A DNA stretch of 64,000 nucleotides, taken from the NCBI RefSeq assembly GCF_048323755.1, contig NZ_JBLWFS010000011.1, positions 70,718-134,717 of the forward strand, written 5' to 3'. The translations under genes and the position numbers were made by a program. Source of the stretch: Alkalihalobacterium sp048323755 (GTDB taxonomy: Bacteria; Bacillota; Bacilli; Bacillales; Bacillaceae_F). The notes below the pieces were generated by a model. The model was not told the DNA's origin and searched no databases. It was given only the letters and a program-made list of their open reading frames with translations. How positions within the stretch are numbered: position 1 is the stretch's first letter; each line of letters begins with the position of its first letter. Positions 35,176 through 44,329 of this stretch are shown one piece after another.

Positions 35176-37395
35176 TTACACCTTTTTGATTGGAGCAAAT
35201 TTGGCTACTAACCGTTTGACACCTACTGGCTTTGGAAAGGCAATATCAAGCTCGATATGTTCTCCTTGGCCTTTTGTGCTCACTACAGTGCCAATTCCCC
35301 ACTTCCCATGTTCTGCTTTATCTCCTACTGACCATTGGAAGCCTTCCCCACCTGATGAGGAAGCGACCGGTCGACTAGCAGCAACATTTCGTTTTGGCGC
35401 ACCAAATGAGCTTGGTCGTGAAGTTTTTGCCCAGACCGGCTCTGGTTTTGCCGGTTCTTCTAGACACGACTCTGGGATCTCTTTTAAGAAACGAGATGGA
35501 GCATTTGTACTCGTACGTCCAAATAACGTACGACTTCTTGCATTCGTTAAGAATAATTGCTGCTCAGCTCGAGTGATTCCTACATAAGCTAAGCGGCGTT
35601 CTTCTTCCATTTCTTCTTCTTCGAAAAGAGATCGGCTGTGAGGAAAGACGCCTTCTTCCATTCCAATAATAAATACAATGGGGAATTCTAATCCTTTTGC
35701 CGAGTGCATCGTCATCAAAGTAACCACTTCTGTTGGCTTTTCATTATCTTCATCAAGTTTGTCAATATCAGCCACAAGAGCAAGGTCAGTTAAAAAGGCA
35801 ATTAACGATTTATCCTCACTATTTTTTTCAAAATCGACCGTTACCGATAAAAACTCATCAATATTCTCTAAGCGACTTTGCGCTTCTAATGTTTTTTCAT
35901 TTTTTAACATGTCTCGGTAGCCTGATTTCTCAAGGACTTCCTCTACTAGTTCAGTAACGGATAAGTACTCCTGCATATTGATCCAGTTGTTCATCTGTTT
36001 TGAAAAATCTTCGAGCTTACCGACCACTCGTGCGCTTAAACCAACTTGTTCAATTTCTTGTAATACTTTAAACATTGAGATCCCTTGGTCTGCTCCATAT
36101 TCTAGAATACGGTCAACCGTGGCCGCCCCAATTCCTCGTTTTGGAACATTGATAATCCGTTGTAAGCTAATATCGTCATCAGGGTTCCCAATAAGACGTA
36201 AGTAAGCTAATACATCTTTAATTTCTTTACGATCATAGAATTTCGTTCCGCCGACGATGTTATATTCAATGTTCGATTTAACGAGCAATTCCTCCATGAC
36301 ACGCGATTGTGCGTTGGTACGGTAAAGGATCGCTATATCAGAATTACTATGGCCATTACGTGTGACTTCTCTAATTTTTCCGATGACGTAATACGCTTCA
36401 TCTTGCTCGGTATCCGCTTCATAACGGACAATTTTACATCCTTCGTCATTTTCAGTCCAAAGCTTTTTCGGCTTTCTTTTCAAGTTATTTTCTATAACTT
36501 TATTGGCTGCCTCTAAAATGGTTTTGGTTGAGCGGTAATTTTGCTCTAATAGTATAACCGCTGCTGTTGGATAATCTTGTTCAAATGAAAGAATGTTTGC
36601 AATGTCTGCTCCACGCCAGCGATAAATTGACTGATCCGAGTCCCCGACAACACAAATGTTTTTATATTTTTCAGCTAGCATATTCACTAATACATATTGT
36701 GCTTTGTTTGTATCTTGATACTCATCAACGTGAATATATTGGAACTTTCTTTGATAATACTCTAGTACTTCAGGTACTAGCTTAAATAATCGAATGGTTG
36801 TCATAATCAGGTCATCAAAATCCAAGGACTGATTTTTCTTTAATTGTTTTTCATATTCTACATACACTTCTGCTGCTGTTTGATCATATAACCCACTTGC
36901 CGTTTTTGAAAATTCTTCAGCACGCTTTAATTCATTCTTGGCTGAACTAATAGTACCAAGAATACTTCTAGGTTCGAATTTTTTCGGGTCAATATTCTTC
37001 GTTTTTAAGATTTGCTTTATAACAGACAATTGATCGGATCCATCTAAAATTGTAAAGTTTCTACTAAATCCAATTCGATCAATATCTCTACGTAAAATCC
37101 GTACGCACATCGAGTGGAAGGTCGAAATCCAAATATTCTCAGCTGTTCCTCCTACAATTTGAGCCACACGATCCTTCATTTCACGGGCTGCTTTATTCGT
37201 AAATGTAATTGCTAGAACATTATAGGGCGCTATTCCTTTTTCTCGAATAATATAAGCAATCCGATGAGTTAATACTCTCGTTTTTCCACTTCCAGCACCA
37301 GCCATCAATAATAAGGGACCATCTGTATGCTGCACAGCTTTCCTTTGCTCTGGGTTTAATCCTGCTAACATCTTTTCCATTAACTTACTTTGCAC
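35176..37395 (-). CDS. pcrA: ATP-dependent DNA helicase PcrA
   Basis: About 739 residues of a UvrD/Rep superfamily 1A helicase. Walker A MAGAGSGKTRVL, Walker B VDEYQDTNKAQ, QNYRSTKTILEAA and a late VGITRAEQQLFL motif are present, followed by a C-terminal Tudor-like domain (GDKAEHGKWGIGTVV). The start is uncertain: the GTG at 37395 follows GGTGGTGGG, while the ATG at 37413 has no ribosome site and the ATG at 37380 has only a weak one. Confidence 0.96.
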   Translation of the reverse strand: MQSKLMEKMLAGLNPEQRKAVQHTDGPLLLMAGAGSGKTRVLTHRIAYIIREKGIAPYNVLAITFTNKAAREMKDRVAQIVGGTAENIWISTFHSMCVRILRRDIDRIGFSRNFTILDGSDQLSVIKQILKTKNIDPKKFEPRSILGTISSAKNELKRAEEFSKTASGLYDQTAAEVYVEYEKQLKKNQSLDFDDLIMTTIRLFKLVPEVLEYYQRKFQYIHVDEYQDTNKAQYVLVNMLAEKYKNICVVGDSDQSIYRWRGADIANILSFEQDYPTAAVILLEQNYRSTKTILEAANKVIENNLKRKPKKLWTENDEGCKIVRYEADTEQDEAYYVIGKIREVTRNGHSNSDIAILYRTNAQSRVMEELLVKSNIEYNIVGGTKFYDRKEIKDVLAYLRLIGNPDDDISLQRIINVPKRGIGAATVDRILEYGADQGISMFKVLQEIEQVGLSARVVGKLEDFSKQMNNWINMQEYLSVTELVEEVLEKSGYRDMLKNEKTLEAQSRLENIDEFLSVTVDFEKNSEDKSLIAFLTDLALVADIDKLDEDNEKPTEVVTLMTMHSAKGLEFPIVFIIGMEEGVFPHSRSLFEEEEMEEERRLAYVGITRAEQQLFLTNARSRTLFGRTSTNAPSRFLKEIPESCLEEPAKPEPVWAKTSRPSSFGAPKRNVAASRPVASSSGGEGFQWSVGDKAEHGKWGIGTVVSTKGQGEHIELDIAFPKPVGVKRLVAKFAPIKKV

Positions 37396-37461
37396 AATCC
37401 CACCACCAAACATATGTTCTTATTCTATCTATTTTACTTTAGTATTTGTTTTGCAACAACT

Positions 37462-38148
37462 CTATTTTTTTACGGTACGCACCGTAGCAATTGCAGCTTT
37501 TATATTATCATAGATGATATTTCCTACGATGACTGTATCAGCAAACTGCGCCATTTCTTCGGCTTGGTCTGCATTCGTTATGCCCCCGCCGTAAAATAAG
37601 CGGGTATCTTTCAACACATCTTTTACCGCTTCTACAACTGATACTTCTCCATACATTCCACTATATTCAATATAAAATATAGGTAACTGGTACATGTTCT
37701 CTGCCATTCGTGCATACGCGACAACATCTTCTTCTTGTAAATTTGTATCTGAATTCGTTAATTGGGCAACTTTGGCATCTGGATTAAGAATACAATATCC
37801 TTCCATTACAATTTCATCCCAATTCATAATCGGACCATACTCTTTTACAGCTTGATGATGAAGTTTCGTGATCCACTGCGTATCATTACTGTTTAAAACA
37901 GTTGGAATAAAATAATGATCGAATCCTGGTGTCAATGATTCGAGATTTGAAACTTCTAACGCGCAAGGTACTGAATACCGGCGAATTCTTGCCAATAAAC
38001 TAAGGGTATTATCTAGGGTTACTCCATCTGTTCCTCCTACAATAATTCCATCTGTTCCAGACTCACAAATTGCCTCTAAATCCTCATCACTAATTTCTTT
38101 ATTCGGATCTAATTTAAAGGCATGCTTCCAATCTTTATATTCAAGCAT
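37462..38148 (-). CDS. pcrB: Heptaprenylglyceryl phosphate synthase PcrB
   Basis: About 228 residues of a TIM-barrel prenyltransferase with WKHAFKLDPNKEI, DGIIVGGTDGVT, YIEYSGMYGE and FYGGGITNADQAEEMA (phosphate binding). It links heptaprenyl diphosphate to sn-glycerol-1-phosphate. The start is ATG 38148, with GGAGGAAA 8 bases upstream. Position before pcrA is as in B. subtilis. Confidence 0.95.
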   Translation of the reverse strand: MLEYKDWKHAFKLDPNKEISDEDLEAICESGTDGIIVGGTDGVTLDNTLSLLARIRRYSVPCALEVSNLESLTPGFDHYFIPTVLNSNDTQWITKLHHQAVKEYGPIMNWDEIVMEGYCILNPDAKVAQLTNSDTNLQEEDVVAYARMAENMYQLPIFYIEYSGMYGEVSVVEAVKDVLKDTRLFYGGGITNADQAEEMAQFADTVIVGNIIYDNIKAAIATVRTVKK

Positions 38149-38286
38149 GACTATTTCCTCCATCATCGAAAACATTTATCTACACTGAATGATTATATCA
38201 AAAATTAGATATCAATCTAAGGATACACCCACGAAAAAAATATTGGTACATTTTTGGACTAAAAACTAACATTTTAAAAATTAGGT

Positions 38287-38295
38287 TGGTATACT
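38287..38295 (+). promoter_or_regulatory. Extended -10 promoter of adeC
   Basis: TGG then TATACT (38290-38295), an extended -10 element with no convincing -35 box, about 42 bases before the adeC start. Confidence 0.45.
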
Positions 38296-38336
38296 ATACA
38301 AAATGATTTCGGTTCGAACGATTAGGAGGTTTTCAA

Positions 38337-40070
38337 TTGAATATCGGCAATAACATCTATGATTATATTCATAGTGCATCTACAGCTAAAAAAGCAGATC
38401 TTGTCATAACGAATGGAAAAGTAATTGATGTATTTAATGGGGAAATTATCGAAGAGGACGTAGCAATTACAAAAGGAAAAATCGTTGGAATTGGTTCCTA
38501 TGAAGGCCATTCCACATTTGATGCTAAAGGTGGTTATATATGTCCTGCTTTTATTGATGGTCATGTCCATATCGAATCATCCATGCTTACCCCGCAGCAG
38601 CTAGAAAAAGTTCTTGTTCCTCATGGGGTTACTACATTGATTGCTGACCCACATGAAATTGCAAATGTTGCAGGAACAGAAGGCATTCAATATTTAATTG
38701 AAAGCAGCAGGGAGTCTTTATTAGATATTTATTTTATGATCCCATCCTGTGTTCCTGCCACTTCATTTGAAAATGCCGGTGCTGTCCTTGAGGCAGAAGA
38801 TATTGTACCTTTTTATAACGACCAAAATGTATTAGGACTAGCTGAAGTGATGGATTTTCCTGCTGTCTTAAATGGTAGTGAGCAGATGGTGAACAAGCTA
38901 ATTTCTGCAACGGAACACGGTAAATTGATTGATGGTCATGCAGCGGGTTTAGATACATATGGAATTAATACATATCGAGTCGCAGGTATCCAAACGGATC
39001 ACGAAGCTGTTAATGCAGAAGAAGCTAAAATTCGGTTGCAACGTGGGATGTATTTAATGATTAGAGAAGGGTCAGTCGCTAAAGATCTACAAGCCCTCCT
39101 TCCGGTCGTAACTGAACGGAACTCAAGGCGTTGCTTATTCGTAACAGATGATAAACATCTAGATGATCTAGTAGAAGAAGGAAGCATTGATCACAATGTT
39201 CGCTTAGCCATTGCCGAGGGGTTAGATCCGATACAAGCAATTTCAATGGCGACTCTTAATGCTGCAGAATGTTTCCAATTACGAAACAAAGGCGCAATTG
39301 CGCCTGGCTATGATGCCGACTTGCTTATTCTTTCAGACCTTAATCAAGTTGCAATTGAGGACGTATTTCTAAAAGGCGAGCACATCGTTCAGAAGAGAGT
39401 ACTTATCGAAAGTGCCACAAACAAAAAGGATATAATGATACCTCAATCTCTGAAGAAAAGTGTGCACATTCAGCCCGTTACGAAAGAAGACTTTAACATC
39501 TCATTAAACGGGAAAACAGCGAACATCATTGAAGTCATTCCTAATTCACTAATTACTAATCATCTAAATGAGGAAGTGTCTTCCATAGATGGCTCATTTG
39601 TCCCTTCTATTAAAAAAGACCAACTGAAATTGGCGGTTATTGAGCGGCATCATGCAACTGGAAATATTGGGCTTGGTATAGTGAAAGGCATGCGATTAAA
39701 GGAAGGCGCGATTGCAACGACGATCGCTCACGATTCACATAATATTATTGTTTGCGGTACGAATGATGATGACATGTTAGAAGCGATTTCTATGATCGAA
39801 GACATGCAGGGAGGAATAGCAATCGTTAAAAACGGTAAGTCAGTTTGCAGTCTATCATTACCGATTTGCGGGTTATTAACGGACCAGCACTACGAGGAGA
39901 CATTAAAACAAATCAATGCGTTAAATACCTCACTGGCTGAAGTCGGATTCTCGGGTAACTTTAATCCATTTTTAACGTTGTCCTTCTTAGCCCTACCCGT
40001 TATCCCCGACTTGAAGCTAACCGATACAGGTCTTTTCCAAGTCAAACAATTCAAGCATATAACTATATAG
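38337..40070 (+). CDS. adeC: Adenine deaminase AdeC
   Basis: A protein of 577 residues. The amidohydrolase metal site AFIDGHVHIESSML, the middle GKLIDGHAAGL and the C-terminal domain (ATGNIGLGIVKGMRLKEGAIATTIAHDSHNI) are all present. It converts adenine to hypoxanthine. The start is TTG 38337 with AGGAGG 8 bases upstream. It is divergent from pcrB and convergent with yerC. Confidence 0.95.
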   Translation: MNIGNNIYDYIHSASTAKKADLVITNGKVIDVFNGEIIEEDVAITKGKIVGIGSYEGHSTFDAKGGYICPAFIDGHVHIESSMLTPQQLEKVLVPHGVTTLIADPHEIANVAGTEGIQYLIESSRESLLDIYFMIPSCVPATSFENAGAVLEAEDIVPFYNDQNVLGLAEVMDFPAVLNGSEQMVNKLISATEHGKLIDGHAAGLDTYGINTYRVAGIQTDHEAVNAEEAKIRLQRGMYLMIREGSVAKDLQALLPVVTERNSRRCLFVTDDKHLDDLVEEGSIDHNVRLAIAEGLDPIQAISMATLNAAECFQLRNKGAIAPGYDADLLILSDLNQVAIEDVFLKGEHIVQKRVLIESATNKKDIMIPQSLKKSVHIQPVTKEDFNISLNGKTANIIEVIPNSLITNHLNEEVSSIDGSFVPSIKKDQLKLAVIERHHATGNIGLGIVKGMRLKEGAIATTIAHDSHNIIVCGTNDDDMLEAISMIEDMQGGIAIVKNGKSVCSLSLPICGLLTDQHYEETLKQINALNTSLAEVGFSGNFNPFLTLSFLALPVIPDLKLTDTGLFQVKQFKHITI

Positions 40071-40082
40071 AGGAAAAAAAGA

Positions 40083-40138
40083 GGTGCCAGGCACCTTTAA
40101 CACTGTACAGTGTTGAAGGTGCCTGGCACCGGGTTTTT
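40083..40138. terminator. Near-perfect 48-bp palindrome, bidirectional terminator
   Basis: The arms (40083-40106 and 40107-40130) pair over 24 bases with one T-G mismatch. Each arm contains GGTGCC-N-GGCACC, itself palindromic, and the centre aacactgtacagtgtt is a 16-bp palindrome. T runs follow on both strands (ggGTTTTT on +, CTTTTTTT on -), between the stops of adeC and yerC. Confidence 0.8.
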
Positions 40139-40457
40139 ATTCTTTTTCTTCTTTGGTTTCGCCGTGAACTCGGTCTAATGTCATTTTATAACCGTCGTTA
40201 CCATAGTTGAGACAACGTTTTACTCGTGAAATCGTAGCAGTACTTGCACCTGTTTCGGTTTCTATTTTATGGTACGTGTATCCTAATTGAAGCATACGAG
40301 CTACTTCTAAACGTTGAGCTAACGATTGGATCTCATTTATTGTACATAAGTCATCAAAAAACTGATAACATTCCTCTAGATCATTTAGCGATAATATTGC
40401 ATTAAATAGTTGGTCTAGTTCTTTCCCACGTAACTTATTAATTTGCAATGTTTTCAC
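40137..40457 (-). CDS. yerC: TrpR-like protein YerC/YecD
   Basis: A protein of 106 residues of the YerC/TrpR-related family: LNDLEECYQFFDDLCT, then a helix-turn-helix RMLQLGYTYHKIETETGASTATIS split by the turn (about residues 55-78). The gene is conserved between yerB and pcrB in Bacillus. The target is unknown. Confidence 0.88.
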   Translation of the reverse strand: MKTLQINKLRGKELDQLFNAILSLNDLEECYQFFDDLCTINEIQSLAQRLEVARMLQLGYTYHKIETETGASTATISRVKRCLNYGNDGYKMTLDRVHGETKEEKE

Positions 40458-40463
40458 CTCTTC

Positions 40464-41507
40464 CTATTCTTCAATAATTACTCTTTGTTCAATCTTTTCT
40501 GGAATAATATTAATCCACGTCTGCCCTGGTACTAACTTCACCAGCTCACCATTCTTCTCAGGCAATATTTTCCCGTCTTTATTCACCCAATCTACTTCGA
40601 TTGCTACACCTTTTTGTAACAATAGTCCTTTACCGCCTGATGTTAAATCGATCTTACGTCGGCCTTGATCATCTATGACTTCATGCTTTGTCTCAACAAC
40701 AAAGATGTTATGAATAGCCAGTGGGTCTGACGTTGCATAATCTACAGCATGATAAGAACCATTATACCGTGAAAATGTTTTATTAGCTTGATCATACTTA
40801 TAAGTTACATCATAAAGGTTATGATAGTCGATCGTTACGCTGTCGGCAGTGCTTCCTTCAAGTTCAACATCAACATCTTCATAGAAGGTTAACGGTGCCG
40901 GTTCACCCATTAGATTATACCCCTTGGCTTCTAACCCCTTCATAATATTATCATACGTAATATACGAATTGTGAGGAGCTTTTCGTTCAGATGAACGCTT
41001 AAACAAGGCGCCATCATTATTACCTTCTATACCATTTAGGTAATCTGTCTCATTTTGTATAAGCAGCCTTTCTTTAGCGTCAGGACTCCAGCCATGACTT
41101 ACGAAAAATGCATCGTAGCCCTTGGCTAAGTCAATGTGATACCCTCTCGCACTTCGCACTGGTCCAACGTTTTCTGGCTGCATACTATGATAGATCGCGA
41201 CTAGACGAGTGATTTCATATTCTGAAAGAACTTCATATACAACATCCGCCTCTAACAAACCTGACTGCGGTCTAGCTTGACGATGATTATTAATCGTTAC
41301 AGCAAATGGGCGCTGGTCAATTGCTGAATCAGTTGGAATGCCTGTTAACGGAAAAGTTGCCTCATATTCAACAACCTCTTCTTTAGGCTCTTCTTGTTTA
41401 ACAGGATCAATATCATCTTGAACCGTTTCTTTATCTTTTTTGCATCCTGTCATGCTGATCGTTATTGCTAACACTGCTGTTAATAATAATTTCGATGAAT
41501 TCTTCAA
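40464..41507 (-). CDS. yerB: DUF3048 lipoprotein YerB
   Basis: A protein of 347 residues with a lipoprotein signal (LTAVLAITISMTGC; lipid site Cys) and a DUF3048 domain (AVTINNHRQARPQSGLLEAD, HSMQPENVGPVRSARGYH). The function is unknown. It is six bases from yerC, so probably in the same transcript. Confidence 0.9.
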   Translation of the reverse strand: MKNSSKLLLTAVLAITISMTGCKKDKETVQDDIDPVKQEEPKEEVVEYEATFPLTGIPTDSAIDQRPFAVTINNHRQARPQSGLLEADVVYEVLSEYEITRLVAIYHSMQPENVGPVRSARGYHIDLAKGYDAFFVSHGWSPDAKERLLIQNETDYLNGIEGNNDGALFKRSSERKAPHNSYITYDNIMKGLEAKGYNLMGEPAPLTFYEDVDVELEGSTADSVTIDYHNLYDVTYKYDQANKTFSRYNGSYHAVDYATSDPLAIHNIFVVETKHEVIDDQGRRKIDLTSGGKGLLLQKGVAIEVDWVNKDGKILPEKNGELVKLVPGQTWINIIPEKIEQRVIIEE

Positions 41508-41553
41508 TGATTACACGACCTTTGACCCATAATGATAATTGTTCTTTAATAGT

Positions 41554-43296
41554 TTAACGCATAATTGAAGGAAAGAGTACTTTTTTATTATAAACGTCAT
41601 AAATTCCATGTTGTGTTACCCGAATGTACGGTAAATGTGTAGACGAGAAAAATAATAAACTATAAATAGGATCTTCGTATGCATAACCACGTTTCTTTAA
41701 TTCTCTAACAAGACCTTTCTCTTGCTCAATTACTTCTTCCATTGCTTGGTCGGACATAATTCCCGTTAAACTTAAAGGAATAGCACTAATGACTTCCCCG
41801 TCTTCAACAAGGACAATACCTCCACCTTGTTGTTTTAATTGTTTAAACGCAAACATCATATCTTTTTTATTTTTTCCGATTACCACGATATCGCCTGTAT
41901 TCGAAAACGAACTCGCAAAACCAGAAACTTTATTGCCGAAACCTTTTATTATGGTATTAATCCGCCATTTACCTTTTCGATCGAGTAAGACAAAAAAGCT
42001 CTCATTGTGTTCCTTAGATAGATTTTCACCTGTTCCTTCAACCGTTATCTGGAATGGCTTAAGAATAACAGAGTTCACTAATTCGATCCCCATTGGCATT
42101 GAAAAATGAAGGTCCTCTTCTGTAATATCCCAATCTAACTGCAATGGTCTCATCTCATATTGATCCCACGGAAAACTTTCATAATTTTGGACAATAGCAT
42201 TATCGCGAACAACCCATTGACCTTTTGCCATTACTGAAGTAGGGACAGGGTTGTCTTTTTCTGATAAAAAGTTTAGATGTGCAATTCGTCCTGGTGCAAT
42301 CATTCCAATCTTATAGTCTAAATTATAGTATTTAGCCACATTATAAGATGCCATGTTGTAAGCTTCGACTAGAGGGACACCACTTTCAATGGCAATTTGA
42401 ATTAAATGGTCAATTACTCCTCGCTCATAAAATGTAGGAGTCGAACCATCAGTAGTTAATAAACAGTTCGTAAAATCATCTACACCCAATTCCAACATTT
42501 CTTTTAACAACCTTGGTAAATCGGGACGAATAGAGGAGTGTCGTAAAGATGTAGTGTACCCTAGATTTAACCTCATGACCGCATCTTCACCTGTCATCGC
42601 TTCGTGATCTGAAGTTACACCTAATAATGCCATTTGAGTAAGCGTTCGTTCAGACGCTCCAGGAAAGTGTCCTTCAATCGGCTTTCGTAAGCGCCTTGTT
42701 TCTTGCATCCAATGAAGAATGGAATCGTCCCCAGCTAACACTTTCGGCCAAGACGTTAGCTCTCCTCCTTGAACGACAAGATGGTGTTCGAGCCAAGCTT
42801 TCATTCTCGAATTAGAAAAACACTCTTCCTCCCCGTCTAATTCGGTCTGTGCGTCATAACGACACCACCAGTACATAGAGGTCGGAAGTTCATCTAGCTC
42901 TTCAATCAGCGTAAGCGCTTTCTTTTTTTCAAGATGTAAAAAGAACATTAGATTATCATTAATCAATGTAGTCGTCCCTCGAGTTGATGCATATTTAGCA
43001 AAACTATGGGGATTATATAACTGAAAAGGATGAGCATGCGGTTCAATATACCCTGGTACGATATATTGGTCGCTACAATCAATAATAGAAGTCCCTTTAT
43101 ATTGTGTAGGCATTTGGTCTCCTACATAGACGATCCGATCTTCGTAAATCCATATATGGGCTTTAAGCCATTTTTTTCTTACACTATTAAGATATGTTGC
43201 ATTTTTTAATACAACAGTAGGGGCTAACTCTCCACGAATGACCGCTAGTTGTTGTCTTAAAAGTTTCTTTGTCCAACGATAGATACGTTCAGCCAT
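41554..43296 (-). CDS. yerA: Adenine-deaminase-like amidohydrolase YerA
   Basis: About 580 residues, a paralogue of adeC by fold and C-terminal domain (GNKVSGFASSFSNTGDIVVIG). It retains HxH as YIEPHAHPFQL, where AdeC has GHVHIESS; the downstream ESS is not conserved, so the substrate may differ. The start is at 43296 or, with the same frame, 43311. It is in the B. subtilis order purD-yerA-yerB-yerC. Confidence 0.85.
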   Translation of the reverse strand: MAERIYRWTKKLLRQQLAVIRGELAPTVVLKNATYLNSVRKKWLKAHIWIYEDRIVYVGDQMPTQYKGTSIIDCSDQYIVPGYIEPHAHPFQLYNPHSFAKYASTRGTTTLINDNLMFFLHLEKKKALTLIEELDELPTSMYWWCRYDAQTELDGEEECFSNSRMKAWLEHHLVVQGGELTSWPKVLAGDDSILHWMQETRRLRKPIEGHFPGASERTLTQMALLGVTSDHEAMTGEDAVMRLNLGYTTSLRHSSIRPDLPRLLKEMLELGVDDFTNCLLTTDGSTPTFYERGVIDHLIQIAIESGVPLVEAYNMASYNVAKYYNLDYKIGMIAPGRIAHLNFLSEKDNPVPTSVMAKGQWVVRDNAIVQNYESFPWDQYEMRPLQLDWDITEEDLHFSMPMGIELVNSVILKPFQITVEGTGENLSKEHNESFFVLLDRKGKWRINTIIKGFGNKVSGFASSFSNTGDIVVIGKNKKDMMFAFKQLKQQGGGIVLVEDGEVISAIPLSLTGIMSDQAMEEVIEQEKGLVRELKKRGYAYEDPIYSLLFFSSTHLPYIRVTQHGIYDVYNKKVLFPSIMR

Positions 43297-43427
43297 TTTA
43301 ACTTCACCCATTTCTACTTGAGCTAATTTATATTATCGTAACATATTTTCACCGTTTAACACATTAAAGTTATACAATTTATTAGAAATTTTACAAAATA
43401 GTCTGTCAGAAAGGTGTTGTCAGTGAA

Positions 43428-43706
43428 ATGAAACCAAATATTGGAATGATTAACGCATTTGTTCGTATTACTTGTGGATTTACTGTCCTTGCTTGGGCCA
43501 CAGCAAAGTTAGTGAAAAAACCATATAGAAGTATGCCATTGTTTGTCGCAATGATGGGCGCAATGAAAGTGGCAGAAGGCTTTACTCGTTTTTGTCCTTT
43601 AACATACATGTTTGAAGAACAAATCGTACAAATGAAAAAACAAAATAATGAACAACAAATGAATGTTGACAGTGAAAAGCTACAAGAAACAGTTGATACC
43701 ATTTAA
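43428..43706 (+). CDS. DUF2892 (YgaP-like) small membrane protein
   Basis: A protein of 92 residues: MKPNIGMINAFVRITCGFTV, a second hydrophobic segment, then EGFTRFCPLTYMF, the DUF2892 pattern. The C-terminal 25 residues are polar (KKQNNEQQMNVDS). AAGGTG lies upstream of the ATG. It is divergent from yerA. Confidence 0.75.
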   Translation: MKPNIGMINAFVRITCGFTVLAWATAKLVKKPYRSMPLFVAMMGAMKVAEGFTRFCPLTYMFEEQIVQMKKQNNEQQMNVDSEKLQETVDTI

Positions 43707-43754
43707 GGTTCGTTCATTACTCTATGAACTGACGAACTAAATCATGTCAAGAAA

Positions 43755-43893
43755 AGCGCAAGCAACCGTTAAGCGCCGTAAGGACTGGACTGAACAGTAG
43801 GAGATAAAGGAAACACGACGATCGCCAGTGAGTCGATGTTGACTTATCGTACGAAGGTGAGGGAAGTCTCGCTAGTCGATGGGGGCTTGCGCT
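43755..43893. repeat. Repeat element A, copy 2
   Basis: About 139 bp ending in perfect inverted termini (agcgcaagc at 43755-43763 and gcttgcgct at 43885-43893). It shares gataaaggaaac, gatgttgacttatcgta and gtctcgct with copy 1 at 26008. No coding capacity. Confidence 0.85.
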
Positions 43894-43914
43894 AGAACTA
43901 CTAATGGAATTTTT

Positions 43915-43999
43915 TTAGCGGACTGAGAGGACGCTATTTGCTTGGAATCCTTTATAAACATCACAAGAATTAGTAAATAACGGCCCTGGTATCCGCTAA
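43915..43999. repeat. Repeat element B, copy 2
   Basis: An 85-bp imperfect hairpin with perfect 8-bp inverted ends (ttagcgga and tccgctaa). It is the partner of 26347-26428 and lies 21 bases from element A. Confidence 0.75.
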
Positions 44000-44048
44000 C
44001 TTTTTGTATAAGAACAATTTCTCAAACTTTTGAGTTATTTTTGCTGGT

Positions 44049-44116
44049 GTTCACCATCGTAGCATTTCGTTTTTCAACCTTCCAGTTGCTGAAAGGCGTT
44101 TGAAATGACGGTGAGC
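44049..44116. repeat. Unassigned imperfect hairpin
   Basis: Arms gttcaccatcgtagcatttc and gaaatgacggtgagc pair imperfectly around a compact inner stem (ccttccag/ctgaaagg). No second copy was found in this window. Confidence 0.5.
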
Positions 44117-44164
44117 CTAAATTCAACGTATTTTGACTAAATCATGTCGTTAGCAAAGCTATTA

Positions 44165-44206
44165 TAAAAAAGGAGGCTATCTCAACCATTTTGAGTACAG
44201 CCTCTC
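44165..44206 (-). terminator. Terminator of the purine operon
   Basis: A stem of gaggct + ctcaa pairing with ttgag + agcctc; the minus strand continues CTCCTTTTTTATAA. Confidence 0.8.
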
Positions 44207-44230
44207 TTATTATAAAGGAGATGAAATTTT

Positions 44231-44329
44231 ATGGAATTTGCGATTGATTCTTTATTTGTTTATGCATCAATCATTGGTTCAATTGTTGCGATTATTTATT
44301 TGTTTATGAGGAAAAAGCGCGCCCGATAG
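44231..44329 (+). CDS. 32-residue single-span membrane protein (EYxxD-like)
   Basis: The ORF MEFAIDSLFVYASIIGSIVA... has one hydrophobic span and a basic tail (FMRKKRAR). AAAGGAG lies 9 bases before the ATG. The start E-F-A-I-D resembles the Bacillaceae small membrane proteins with an N-terminal EYxxD motif (Phe for Tyr). It lies antisense to the last 26 bases of purD, directly after the pur terminator. Function unknown. Confidence 0.65.
   Translation: MEFAIDSLFVYASIIGSIVAIIYLFMRKKRAR

Larger units (their letters stand above)
43707..44230. other. Gene-free interval with three hairpin elements and pur terminator
   Basis: No protein gene seen. It holds repeat A copy 2, repeat B copy 2, a further hairpin at 44049-44116 and the pur operon terminator. 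Confidence 0.75.
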
